This document shows, one piece after another, positions 19,094-27,214 of a stretch of DNA of 34,168 bases. Position numbers and translations under genes: made by a program. This DNA is from Candidatus Arcticimaribacter sp. (lineage in GTDB: Bacteria; Bacteroidota; Bacteroidia; Flavobacteriales; Flavobacteriaceae). The stretch spans positions 1 through 34,168 of the forward strand of contig PAOB01000050.1 in NCBI GenBank assembly GCA_002708445.1, written 5' to 3'. Under the pieces are notes generated by a model. It was not told the DNA's origin. It did no database searches and saw only the letters and a list, made by a program, of their open reading frames with translations. The first letter of the stretch is position 1; every line of letters begins with the position of its first letter.

Positions 19094-19112
19094 ATTTATA
19101 CTCAGTCTAAAT
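19094..19112. promoter_or_regulatory. 19-bp near-perfect palindrome between actA and the SPOR gene
   Basis: ATTTATACTCAGTCTAAAT pairs in 8 of 9 positions around a central base. It lies 109 bases above actA and 60 bases above the divergent SPOR-domain gene, where an operator could serve either. Its half-site ATTTAGACT (minus strand) occurs again exactly at 31021-31029 on the plus strand in another intergenic region. The 19-bp two-fold form resembles sites of DtxR/IdeR-type metal regulators in architecture; the regulator itself is unknown. Confidence 0.45.
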
Positions 19113-19171
19113 AGCGTGTTAATTTCGTTCTACTTCTTCAATCAAATCATCAATTTTTATTTCTTTGTGTT

Positions 19172-19561
19172 ATGGAAAAAAATAAACTCTACGCTTTGTT
19201 ATCATTGCTTATTTTTTGGGGGGCTGCCTCAAATGTTTTTGGACAAACCAAAACGGTTGTAATCAATCAGGATCCCAAGATAGAACGTATGGTTGGAATC
19301 AAGAAAAAAATTGATTCTGAACGCTATGATGCTCAATATTATGCCATACAATTGTACTATGGAAATCATACTGCTGCCAAAAATATTGTTAGAGAATTTG
19401 AAAAAAAATTTCCTGATACTGTAACTTCTCTGATTTTTGAAACTCCAAATTACAAAGTACGTGTGGGAAGGTTCAAAGACATCAACAAAGCAAACATATT
19501 ACTCGAGGAAATTAAAAAAACATATCCTGGAGCATTTTTACTTGAACCTAATAATTTATAA
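19172..19561 (+). CDS. Exported SPOR-domain protein
   Basis: A 129-residue protein with a signal peptide (about 1-25, ending NVFGQ) and one SPOR-like domain (about 55-127). That domain includes [16 protein letters not shown], then [32 protein letters not shown]; the beta-strand YKVRVGRF with the following helix is the family hallmark. SPOR domains bind denuded peptidoglycan glycan, often at division sites. Apart from the domain there is little else, so it may be an accessory cell-wall binding protein. It is divergent from actA, and its stop overlaps the convergent infB stop by 6 bases. Confidence 0.8.
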   Translation: MEKNKLYALLSLLIFWGAASNVFGQTKTVVINQDPKIERMVGIKKKIDSERYDAQYYAIQLYYGNHTAAKNIVREFEKKFPDTVTSLIFETPNYKVRVGRFKDINKANILLEEIKKTYPGAFLLEPNNL

Positions 19562-22312
19562 AGTTTTCTTTACGGCTACTTCTTGGTAGAACTCAATTAC
19601 ATCCTCAACTTGAATATCGTTGTAGTTTTTGATTTGTAACCCACAATCATATCCTTTGGCTACTTCCTTAACATCATCTTTAAAGCGTTTCAGGGAACTT
19701 AATTCTCCTGTGTATTGAACTACCCCTTCTCGAATAACTCGAATATTTGAATTGCGATAAATTTTACCTGTTGTTACCATACATCCGGCAATAGTACCTA
19801 CTTTGGATATTTTAAATGTTTCTCGAATCTCTGCATTTCCAGTAACTTCTTCTTTCATTTCGGGAGAAAGCATACCTTCCATCGCATCTTTTACATCGTT
19901 GATGGCATCGTAAATGATTGAGTAAGAACGAATGTCTATTTCTTCTTTTTCAGCAAGCATTCGGGCATTACCCATAGGACGTACATTAAATCCAATAACA
20001 ATTGCATCGGAAGCAGAAGCTAACAAGACATCAGATTCTGTGATAGCCCCAACACCTTTGTGGATGATATTTACTTGAATTTCCTCTGTAGACAATTTCT
20101 GAAGAGAATCAGTCAAAGCTTCCACAGAACCGTCAACATCTCCTTTCAAGATCATATTGAGTTCTTTAAAGTCACCCAGAGCAATTCTTCTACCAATTTC
20201 ATCTAAGGTAATATGACGTTGAGTACGTACATTTTGTTCTCGTAATAATTGTGTTCTTTTGGCTGCAATTTGTTTTGCTTCCCTTTCATCTTCAAGTACA
20301 TTAAAGTTATCACCGGCTTGTGGAGCACCATCTAAACCTAAAATTGAAACCGGTGTTGAAGGTGGGGCAAATTGAATTGTTTTACCTCTTTCATCAAACA
20401 TGGCCTTAACTTTTCCACTGTGTTTACCAGCAAGTAAATAATTTCCAATTTCTAAAGTCCCTGTTTGAACAAGAATTGTAGACACATATCCACGTCCTTT
20501 GTCTAAATAGGCTTCAACTACCGTTCCTTTAGATTTTCGATTTGGATTTGCTTTCAATTCAAGTAATTCGGCCTCTAGCAATACTTTTTCTAATAATTCT
20601 TTTACGCCTGTACCCTTGAGAGCAGAGATGTCTTGAGATTGAACTTTACCTCCCCAATCCTCTACCATGAGATTCATTTGTGCGAGAGCTCCTTTGATTT
20701 TTTCTGGATCTGAGGTTTCTTTATCGACTTTGTTAATTGCAAAAATTATCGGAACACCAGCTGCCTGAGCATGACTAATTGCCTCTTTAGTTTGCGGCAT
20801 AATATCATCATCCGCAGCGATAACTATTATGGCAATATCCGTTACTTGAGCACCACGAGCACGCATGGCAGTAAATGCCTCGTGACCTGGAGTATCTAAA
20901 AATGTTATTTTTTGTTTGTTCTTGAGAACCACAGAATATGCACCAATGTGTTGAGTTATTCCTCCTGATTCACCCGCAATTACATTTTCACTTCTGATGT
21001 AATCCAGCAAAGATGTTTTACCGTGGTCAACATGCCCCATCACCGTTACAATTGGTGCACGAGGTTCTAGGTCTGCCGAATCTTCAACTTCCTCCTCTGT
21101 AAAACTTTCTTCAAGGTCACTCTTGACAAAATCAACCTCAAAACCAAACTCTTCAGCTACAATACTCAAAGTCTCTGCATCGAGTCGTTGATTCATGGTT
21201 ACCATGATCCCTAAGGACATACAAGCAGAAATAATTTCTGTACCACTAACTTCCATTAATGTGGCTACATCACCAACGGTAATAAATTCGGTTACTTTAA
21301 TGATCTTACTTTCCGCTTCAAGCTGAGCTAATTCTTCTTCCGTCTTTTGTCGGTGTTGAACACGTTTATCTCTTCTGTATTTCGCTCCTTTGGATTTGTT
21401 TGATTTTCCTTGAAGCTTTTCAAGAGTTTCTCTGATTTGCTTTTGTACCTCTTCTTCTGTTGGCTCTACCTTGGGTACAGCTGCTGGACGATTGGGTCTT
21501 CTTTGTTGAGCTGAACCTCTTCGATTGTTTTGGGGTGTTGAAGCTTCAGTTTTTGGAGTTGCGGGTTCTTTGCTAATTCTTTTACGCCTTTTCTTGCGAG
21601 CATCCTCTACACTTTTTTCTTTCTTATTAAAAGAATCCAAATCAATTACCATTCCTGTTTTCTTGGGTCCTGATAATTTGGCGTAGTTGGTGGCTATGGT
21701 TCTATCTCCCTCTTGAGTTGTAGTTTCTTCTTTAGAATCAGAAAGAATGTCTTCCTGAGTTTTAGCTTCTGCTTTTTCTTCAACAGTTTTTGAAGAATCT
21801 TCTTTGGAGGTTACCTTAGCTACAAGTTCTTTTTCAGAAGCTTCCTCTTTTGGTTTGGTTGTTTCTTTTTCAGAAACCTTTTCGACTGCCTTTTCTTCTT
21901 CTTTTTTCTCGTTGGAAGTAGAAACTTTGGGAGCTCCAGGTTTTGTTGTGTTCAAATCAATTTTTCCAAGAGCTTTCGGGCGGTTTAGATTTGCGCTAGC
22001 ACGAATTACTTCTTGCTTTTCGAGGCGCTCTTTTTCACGTTGTTGTTTTTCAAGCTCTAATTTTTCTTGCTTCAAACGCTGCGCTTCTTTCTCTTTTCTC
22101 TTTTCCTCTCCAATTTCGGCAGAAGCATCTTTCTTGGATTTATCATTTGCAAACTCATCCAACAATACCTTGTAAATCTCTTGAGATATTTTTGTTGTAG
22201 GCCGCGCCTCTACATCATGCCCTTTTTGAGCAAGATGTTCAACGGCTCTATCCAGAGAAATATTCAATTCTCTCAAGACTTTATTTAATCGTATTGTTGG
22301 TTGATCAGGCAT
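19556..22312 (-). CDS. infB: Translation initiation factor IF-2
   Basis: The GTPase that places initiator tRNA on the 30S subunit and promotes subunit joining. The 918-residue protein begins with an IF2-N-type segment ([21 protein letters not shown]). A long Lys/Glu-rich low-complexity linker follows (about 55-335), then a second IF2-N-like segment (about 337-395). The G domain has GHVDHGKT at 426-433, DTPGHEAF, and NKVDKE. The C-terminal beta-barrel and IF2 domains end at [19 protein letters not shown]. It is third in rimP-nusA-infB, 47 bases after nusA. No terminator was seen at its 3' end, where it overlaps the SPOR gene stop. Confidence 0.97.
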   Translation of the reverse strand: MPDQPTIRLNKVLRELNISLDRAVEHLAQKGHDVEARPTTKISQEIYKVLLDEFANDKSKKDASAEIGEEKRKEKEAQRLKQEKLELEKQQREKERLEKQEVIRASANLNRPKALGKIDLNTTKPGAPKVSTSNEKKEEEKAVEKVSEKETTKPKEEASEKELVAKVTSKEDSSKTVEEKAEAKTQEDILSDSKEETTTQEGDRTIATNYAKLSGPKKTGMVIDLDSFNKKEKSVEDARKKRRKRISKEPATPKTEASTPQNNRRGSAQQRRPNRPAAVPKVEPTEEEVQKQIRETLEKLQGKSNKSKGAKYRRDKRVQHRQKTEEELAQLEAESKIIKVTEFITVGDVATLMEVSGTEIISACMSLGIMVTMNQRLDAETLSIVAEEFGFEVDFVKSDLEESFTEEEVEDSADLEPRAPIVTVMGHVDHGKTSLLDYIRSENVIAGESGGITQHIGAYSVVLKNKQKITFLDTPGHEAFTAMRARGAQVTDIAIIVIAADDDIMPQTKEAISHAQAAGVPIIFAINKVDKETSDPEKIKGALAQMNLMVEDWGGKVQSQDISALKGTGVKELLEKVLLEAELLELKANPNRKSKGTVVEAYLDKGRGYVSTILVQTGTLEIGNYLLAGKHSGKVKAMFDERGKTIQFAPPSTPVSILGLDGAPQAGDNFNVLEDEREAKQIAAKRTQLLREQNVRTQRHITLDEIGRRIALGDFKELNMILKGDVDGSVEALTDSLQKLSTEEIQVNIIHKGVGAITESDVLLASASDAIVIGFNVRPMGNARMLAEKEEIDIRSYSIIYDAINDVKDAMEGMLSPEMKEEVTGNAEIRETFKISKVGTIAGCMVTTGKIYRNSNIRVIREGVVQYTGELSSLKRFKDDVKEVAKGYDCGLQIKNYNDIQVEDVIEFYQEVAVKKTL

Positions 22313-22359
22313 ACTTATTTTTTCTTCGATTCAAAAATATGGAATTAAACTACTTAAAA

Positions 22360-23592
22360 CTAATCTTCGAATTCCTCTTTTAATATTTTAAAAACTTCTA
22401 ATATTGTTTCTTCTTCCAAATCAGTGCGTTTTGCAAGGTCAGAAACTTCTAATTCCAAGATGCTTTTTGCGGTATCCAATCCTACTTTCTTGAACTCATC
22501 GATTATCCAAGATTCGATTTCATCGGTAAACTCAGTAAGTTCAACATCTTCTTCTGCACCTTCACGATAAACATCAATTTCAAACCCTGTCAATTGACCA
22601 GCAAGACGGATGTTATGACCACCTTTGCCAATTGCTTTAGATACTTCTTCTGGGTTTAAAAAAACCTGAACACGCTTGGTTTCTTCATTTATCTTCAGGG
22701 AATTAACCTTTGCTGGTGAGAGTGCACGTGTTATGAAAAGCTGAAGGTTATTCGTAAAATTAATTACATCAATATTTTCATTTCCTAACTCTCGAACAAT
22801 TCCGTGGATACGAGATCCTTTCATCCCAACACATGCCCCAACTGGATCAATTCGGTCATCATATGAGTCAACAGCAACTTTTGCCTTCTCCCCTGGGATT
22901 CGTACTGCTTTTTTTATTGTAATTAATCCGTCAAAAACCTCGGGAATTTCTTGTTCAAAAAGTTTCTCCAAAAACTTAGGAGATGTTCTTGAAAGAATAA
23001 TTCTTGGTTTATTACCTCTTAGCTCTACAGACTCAATAATTCCTCGAACATTATCGCCTTTACGATAGAAATCTGCTGGGATTTGTCGATCCTTAGGAAG
23101 GATAAGTTCGTTCCCATCGTCATCCAAAAGAATAACCTCTCTGCTTCTAATGTGATGAACTTCTGCGGTGTAAAGGTCTCCTTCCAGATCTTTGAATTGT
23201 TTAAAAATATTATTACTGTCGTGTTCAAATATCTTAGCAATCAAGTTTTGACGTAATGATAAAATCGATCTTCGACCTAGATCAATCAACTTCACTTCCT
23301 CGGAAACATCTTCCCCAACTTCAAAGTCAGGTTCAATTTTCTGAGCATGTGTTAATTCAATTTCTTGGTTTGGATCTTCTACCGCTCCATCGGCTACAAC
23401 AACACGGTTTCTCCAAATTTCTAAATCTCCTTTGTCGGGATTGATGATAATGTCAAAATTATCGTCCGAACCAAATTTACGTTTTAGCGTATTTCTAAAA
23501 ACTTCCTCCAAAATAACCATCAGGGTTACTCTGTCAATTAATTTTTCGTCTTTAAACTCAGAAAAAGAATCAATTAGTGCTAAATTTTCCAT
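22360..23592 (-). CDS. nusA: Transcription termination/antitermination factor NusA
   Basis: Binds RNA polymerase and nascent RNA to modulate pausing, termination and antitermination. The 410-residue protein has an N-terminal polymerase-binding domain (about 1-125), an S1 domain (about 135-200, with GDLYTAEVHHI and RGIIESVELRG), and two KH domains (PVGACVGMKGSRIHGIVREL, then SKAIGKGGHNIRLAGQLTGFEIDV). The tail is short and acidic, without long C-terminal repeats. It is second in rimP-nusA-infB, 15 bases after rimP. NusA is a candidate regulator of its own operon through the leader hairpin before rimP; this is inference. Confidence 0.97.
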   Translation of the reverse strand: MENLALIDSFSEFKDEKLIDRVTLMVILEEVFRNTLKRKFGSDDNFDIIINPDKGDLEIWRNRVVVADGAVEDPNQEIELTHAQKIEPDFEVGEDVSEEVKLIDLGRRSILSLRQNLIAKIFEHDSNNIFKQFKDLEGDLYTAEVHHIRSREVILLDDDGNELILPKDRQIPADFYRKGDNVRGIIESVELRGNKPRIILSRTSPKFLEKLFEQEIPEVFDGLITIKKAVRIPGEKAKVAVDSYDDRIDPVGACVGMKGSRIHGIVRELGNENIDVINFTNNLQLFITRALSPAKVNSLKINEETKRVQVFLNPEEVSKAIGKGGHNIRLAGQLTGFEIDVYREGAEEDVELTEFTDEIESWIIDEFKKVGLDTAKSILELEVSDLAKRTDLEEETILEVFKILKEEFED

Positions 23593-23607
23593 TTTGTTAT
23601 TGCTAAG

Positions 23608-24075
23608 TTATTTAATAATCACTTTCGCTTTTTTAATTGATGCGAATGTTAGGTTTTTAGTTTTTGTTACAGTTACTTTGCCTTTTCCAACAGGCTTGGG
23701 CTCTCTGGTTTTCCACTCTAGAATGATACCCTCTTGATCAGCCTGAGTCAAATTCCCCTTAAAAATTTCATCATCAAGGCTGATTACTTCTAATGTCCTC
23801 CCTTTATTTTTTATGTACTGCCTTGGAATTGTCAATTCAGAACCTACTCCTACTGAACTTACTTCCAAAGAAAAATCATGTTCTTCTCGATCAATGTTGT
23901 GCTCTATTTGTCGACTAACTTCTACACAGGACTCCAATGTAACTCCTTGGTCTCCGTCTAATAGAACAACAATACTTTTATCAGTACCAATTTTTAAATC
24001 TATTAAAAATAAGCTTGGATTTTTATCCAAGGCTACTTGTAAAAGCTCTGTTACTGTTTTTTTAAAATTCATCAT
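23608..24075 (-). CDS. rimP: Ribosome maturation factor RimP
   Basis: Needed for maturation of the 30S subunit. The 155-residue protein has the usual two-domain form: an N-terminal alpha/beta domain (GVTLESCVEVSRQIEHNID, then DFSLEVSSVGVGSELTIPRQY) and a C-terminal SH3-like barrel (RTLEVISLDDEIFKGNLTQ...GIILEW). It leads rimP-nusA-infB, the common bacterial order. The ATG at 24075 is followed in frame by a second ATG at 24072. Nine T's and a hairpin directly precede the first ATG, leaving no room for a Shine-Dalgarno sequence. Confidence 0.95.
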   Translation of the reverse strand: MMNFKKTVTELLQVALDKNPSLFLIDLKIGTDKSIVVLLDGDQGVTLESCVEVSRQIEHNIDREEHDFSLEVSSVGVGSELTIPRQYIKNKGRTLEVISLDDEIFKGNLTQADQEGIILEWKTREPKPVGKGKVTVTKTKNLTFASIKKAKVIIK

Positions 24076-24101
24076 AAAAAAAAAGGGGACTTAAAGTCTC
24101 C
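24076..24101 (-). terminator. Terminator-like hairpin and T9 abutting the rimP start codon (candidate attenuator)
   Basis: On the minus strand GGAGAC (24101-24096) pairs with GTCCCC (24090-24085), including one G-T pair, around a 5-base loop. Nine T's follow (24084-24076) and then at once the rimP ATG. The form is that of a short intrinsic terminator, but it sits in front of, not behind, a gene. It may attenuate rimP-nusA-infB or be the end of a lost upstream gene. Confidence 0.5.
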
Positions 24102-24128
24102 TCTATTGCATTTGTTCAGAAATTCAGG

Positions 24129-24136
24129 CAAATATA
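24129..24136 (-). promoter_or_regulatory. Possible -7 box of the rimP-nusA-infB promoter
   Basis: On the minus strand this is TATATTTG, an exact TAnnTTTG. A start near 24122 would give a leader of about 46 bases holding the hairpin at 24085-24101 and a three-codon ATG-CAA-TAG frame. No clear -33 TTG was found, which limits confidence. Confidence 0.4.
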
Positions 24137-24209
24137 ATTATTTTTTACAGTTTTTTTTATTTAACGGAATGTTTTTTTAACACGTAGGTTCAAGTTACAA
24201 GTGCAACAT

Positions 24210-24538
24210 TTATGCTACTAATTTATAAAATTGATTTTTTGGGGTTTCAAAATTTAGTTTTTCTCTAGGTCTTCTGTTTATTTTATGTTGTATTTCAATG
24301 ATTTGTTTGTGAGTTATTGTACTAAAGTCCGTTCCTTTAGGGATTTGCTGCCTTATGAGTTTGTTGGTGTATTCATTTAATCATCTTTCCCAAGACGCAT
24401 ACGGGTTAGCAAAATAGAAATTTACCTTTAGTTTATTACTGATAGCTTTATGTTCTGCAAATTCACCACCATTATCTGAAGTGATTGATGTACAGCATTT
24501 TTATAAGGCAAAAGCATTTCTATGAGTTCTTTAGCTTG
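24210..24538 (-). pseudogene. IS30-family transposase, 5'-truncated and broken remnant
   Basis: Translating the minus strand gives the C-terminal catalytic part of an IS30-type transposase: AKELIEMLLPYKNAV, then TSDNGGEFAEHKAI (an Asp of the DDE triad region), then NPYASWER, LNEYTNKLIRQ and INRRPREKLNFETP. About the first two-thirds of the gene is missing. Reading frame changes near 24486-24491, and an in-frame TGA (plus 24383-24381) stands where family members usually have Gly in ERGLNEY. The natural stop is at 24212-24210. The element's right end probably lies in 24160-24209, where sequence after the stop is AT-rich with GTGCAAC; the terminal inverted repeat could not be fixed. It cannot transpose by itself. 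Its 5' break coincides with the start of the TonB-receptor remnant. Confidence 0.85.
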
Positions 24539-24711
24539 GAGAAATTGATGCAAAATCAATTTTTGATCTAACCTTGGGGTATAAAATTAATCAGACACTT
24601 CTTTTTGAACTTACTGCTACAAACCTTTTTAAAAACAAATTTAGAGCATTGCCTGGTCTACCCATGATTGGAAGAACCATTACGGGGAGATTGTTATTCA
24701 ATTTCAAATGA
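24535..24711 (+). pseudogene. 3' remnant of a TonB-dependent receptor gene
   Basis: From 24541 the plus strand reads 56 codons, containing IFDLTLGYKIN, LLFELTATNLFKNKFRALPG and IGRTITGRLLFNF, then TGA at 24709-24711. This is the usual end of a TonB-dependent outer-membrane receptor: the N-L-F-(N/K)-N-K-(Y/F)-R segment, the P-x-I-G-R-x3-G-R turn, and a last strand with terminal aromatics. A TAG lies just upstream in frame (24532-24534) inside the IS30 sequence, so nothing further of the barrel remains. The remnant ends 39 bases before the beta-helix gene on the same strand, so it was probably the first gene of that operon. No expression as a receptor is possible. Confidence 0.8.
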
Positions 24712-24750
24712 ATCAAAAAAAGTGTACTTTTAAATTATCGTATTACTACC

Positions 24751-26022
24751 ATGAAAAAAATTATCATAATTCTAGGGGTAACTTTGCTTCTCCTAATTTT
24801 ATTCAAAACAGTTGAATCAGATTTCCCAGAATACAACCCAAATCGGTCGTATGTAGACCTTGAAGAAGAAATCCTCGAGGCATTTATTTTGGCCAAAGAC
24901 AGTGCTACCATTGAACTTCCCGAAGGGCATTTCTTGTTTTCTCAGGCATTAAGTATCGATGGGAAAAAACACATTACCATTAAGGGTAAAGGAATGGATA
25001 AAACCATTTTATCCTTCAAAGGACAAACAAAAGGAGCGGAAGGTGTTTTGGTAACAAACTGCACTAATTTTACCATTGAAAATTTAAGTATTGAAGATGC
25101 TGCTGGAGACAATCTAAAGATTAGCGAGTCGGAAGATGTTACAATTCGCAACATAAGATCTGCGTGGACAGGGGGAGTATCGACCCAAAATGGTGCCTAC
25201 GGAATTTATCCTGTGTTGACAACTAACCTTTTGATAGAAGGATGTGAAGCCATTGGAGCATCGGATGCTGGAATCTATGTAGGTCAATCCAGCAATGTAG
25301 TTATTCGAAACAATAAAGCATTTTACAATGTTGCTGGGGTTGAAAGCGAAAATAGTTCTGCAGTTGAAATTTACAACAACGAAATCTATGAAAATACTGG
25401 AGGATTGTTAATTTTTAATCTTCCAAAACTTACCGTTTACGGAAAAAATGTAAAGGCTTACAACAACCGTATTTACAACAATAATCTGAAAAATTTTAGC
25501 GTTAAAGGCTCCATTGTTAGTGGAGTTCCTAAAGGTACTGGAGTTATTATTATGGCAACACAAGAAGTAGATTTTCACAATAATACAGTTAAAGACCACG
25601 CAACTTCGAATTTATCCATTGTGAGTTATTTGGTGTTTGCTGCCGATGAAGATCCTGAGGCACAGCTAGATCAATCTATTCAAGACCGAGGGATTAGAGC
25701 TGTGGAATCTGATTATGAATCGGACACTGAATACAATGCATATCCTGGCAAAATATCAATTAATAATAATACTTTTGATAACAAGTTTTGGTTTCCAACG
25801 TTTAGCAATGAATACGGCTGGTTGATGCTTTTCAAAAACAAAATGAAAATCCCCGATATTGCCTATGATGGAATCCTTCCAGAAGGAGCAAGCCTTCAGG
25901 ATAGTGAGCACAAAATTTGCATAGGAGACAATGGAGTGTTTAATTTTGTATTTATGGATGCAGCAAATGAATTTAAATATTTTTCAAACGAGGTTACGCC
26001 TTATTTGTGTTCACTCAACTAA
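24751..26022 (+). CDS. Exported parallel beta-helix repeat protein (TIGR03805-like)
   Basis: A 423-residue protein with an N-terminal hydrophobic segment (about 3-18, IIIILGVTLLLLILFK) and a right-handed parallel beta-helix. Residues about 75-260 show successive coils such as KHITIKGKGMDKTILSFKG, NFTIENLSIEDAAGDNLKIS, DVTIRNIRSAW, NVVIRNNKAFYN and AVEIYNNEIYENTGG. Such folds occur in polysaccharide lyases, epimerases and binding proteins; no catalytic residues can be assigned by eye. Together with the following diheme cytochrome gene it matches the neighbour pair described by TIGR03805 and TIGR03806. The ATG at 24751 is 39 bases after the receptor remnant. Role unknown. Confidence 0.83.
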   Translation: MKKIIIILGVTLLLLILFKTVESDFPEYNPNRSYVDLEEEILEAFILAKDSATIELPEGHFLFSQALSIDGKKHITIKGKGMDKTILSFKGQTKGAEGVLVTNCTNFTIENLSIEDAAGDNLKISESEDVTIRNIRSAWTGGVSTQNGAYGIYPVLTTNLLIEGCEAIGASDAGIYVGQSSNVVIRNNKAFYNVAGVESENSSAVEIYNNEIYENTGGLLIFNLPKLTVYGKNVKAYNNRIYNNNLKNFSVKGSIVSGVPKGTGVIIMATQEVDFHNNTVKDHATSNLSIVSYLVFAADEDPEAQLDQSIQDRGIRAVESDYESDTEYNAYPGKISINNNTFDNKFWFPTFSNEYGWLMLFKNKMKIPDIAYDGILPEGASLQDSEHKICIGDNGVFNFVFMDAANEFKYFSNEVTPYLCSLN

Positions 26023-26036
26023 CATTAGTTAGGCAG

Positions 26037-27140
26037 ATGAAAAACTATTGGGTTTTACCAGTCATTTTAATTTTTTCTGCTTGCCTTGCATGTAAAGATC
26101 AGGGGAATAAGAATATTGCACCCAAGGCTAAAAAAATAACTTCTTTTAAACCACTAATTCAAAAAGAACTCTCAGAAAAAGAAAAATTATCAGAATATGA
26201 ATTTTTCAAACTGCCTTTGGCAAATTTAGAGCCTACCGGTCGAGTTCTTTTGTATGACCTTAATACACCTCTTTTTTCTAACTACGCCTTTAAAAAACGT
26301 TTTGTCTATCTACCCGATTCTACCAAAATTAGTTACAAAAATAAGGGAGTCATGGACTTTGAAAACGGGAGTGTATTAATCAAAAATTTTTATTACCCCA
26401 AAGATTTTAGAAAACCTGATCAAGAAAAAATAATTATTGAAACTCGGCTTTTGATCAAAGAAAATGATCTTTGGAAACCACTCAACTACGTCTGGAACAC
26501 TGAACAAACCGATGCTACACTGAACTATGTTGGGAAAGAAGAACAGATTCATTGGACAGATAATACGGGCAAAAAAAGAGCTGTTTCTTACACAGTTCCC
26601 AATTTAAATCAATGTAAAAATTGTCATTTAAACGGCAAAAAAATTACACCAATTGGCCCAACAGCCGCTCAATGGAACAAAACCTATGCTCTCGCTCTTA
26701 CAGACAAAAATCAGCTGGATTATTTCAATGAAAAAGGGATCTTAGAAAAAGTTGTTGAACCTGCTTTACGACCAAAAATGCCCGTTTGGAATGATGCACT
26801 ACTCCCTGTTGATCATCGTGCTAAAGCCTATTTAGATGCGAACTGCGCTCATTGTCATAACGTTGAAGGAAGTGCCAAAAATTCTGGATTGTATCTGAGT
26901 TATACCCAACAAGATTCCCGAAAAAGAGGTGTTTTCAAACCCCCTGTGGCCGCAGGAAAAGGTTCTGGAGATTTGGTCTATGACATCGTCCCTGGGCATC
27001 CTGAAGAATCCATATTAATCTATCGAATGAAAAGTAATGATCCTTCCATTCGCATGCCCGAAATTGGACGTTCTGTCACACACAAGGAGGGACTTGACTT
27101 ATTACAGGAATACATTACCACACTAGCCCAAAGCAACTAA
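26037..27140 (+). CDS. Diheme c-type cytochrome lipoprotein (SO2930/HNE_0200-like, TIGR03806)
   Basis: A 367-residue periplasmic-facing lipoprotein with two haem c sites: CKNCHLNGKK (mid-protein, followed by ITPIGPTAAQWNK) and CAHCHNVEGSAKNSGLYL (C-terminal third). The ATG at 26037 is preferred over a GTG in frame at 26007. It gives a clean signal peptide with lipobox (ACLAC, MKNYWVLPVILIFSACLAC), whereas the GTG would add ten residues before the signal and overlap the upstream gene. The N-terminal half (FKLPLANLEPTGRVLLYDLNTPLFSNYAFKKRF) is characteristic of the family. Partner or substrate is unknown; pairing with the beta-helix protein suggests they act together at the cell envelope. Confidence 0.87.
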   Translation: MKNYWVLPVILIFSACLACKDQGNKNIAPKAKKITSFKPLIQKELSEKEKLSEYEFFKLPLANLEPTGRVLLYDLNTPLFSNYAFKKRFVYLPDSTKISYKNKGVMDFENGSVLIKNFYYPKDFRKPDQEKIIIETRLLIKENDLWKPLNYVWNTEQTDATLNYVGKEEQIHWTDNTGKKRAVSYTVPNLNQCKNCHLNGKKITPIGPTAAQWNKTYALALTDKNQLDYFNEKGILEKVVEPALRPKMPVWNDALLPVDHRAKAYLDANCAHCHNVEGSAKNSGLYLSYTQQDSRKRGVFKPPVAAGKGSGDLVYDIVPGHPEESILIYRMKSNDPSIRMPEIGRSVTHKEGLDLLQEYITTLAQSN

Positions 27141-27180
27141 AAAAATTGCTCCTTCGATTAAGAATGTCTTCATTTTGATC

Positions 27181-27209
27181 TATCTTTGAGACTTGATCTC
27201 AAAAAGGAA
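27181..27209 (+). promoter_or_regulatory. -7-like box, leader hairpin and Shine-Dalgarno of the VWA gene
   Basis: TATCTTTG (27181-27188) fits TAnnTTTG. Overlapping it, TTTGAGA (27185-27191) and TCTCAAA (27197-27203) form a perfect 7-bp inverted repeat with a 5-base loop. AAGGAA (27204-27209) follows, six bases before the ATG at 27215, one of the few good Shine-Dalgarno sites here. No -33 box was found. Confidence 0.35.
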
Positions 27210-27214
27210 TTTCC

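Noticed and set aside
21480-22150. Repeat array or separate coding frame on the plus strand in infB
   Set aside because: The signal is the Lys/Glu-rich linker of IF-2; the plus-strand frames follow its codon bias.
24210-24540. Active insertion sequence
   Set aside because: The transposase is truncated at its 5' end, frameshifted and carries an in-frame stop; both terminal repeats could not be found.
26007-26036. GTG start extending the diheme cytochrome by ten residues
   Set aside because: It would overlap the beta-helix gene and place residues before a clean lipoprotein signal; ATG at 26037 gives a normal signal and lipobox.
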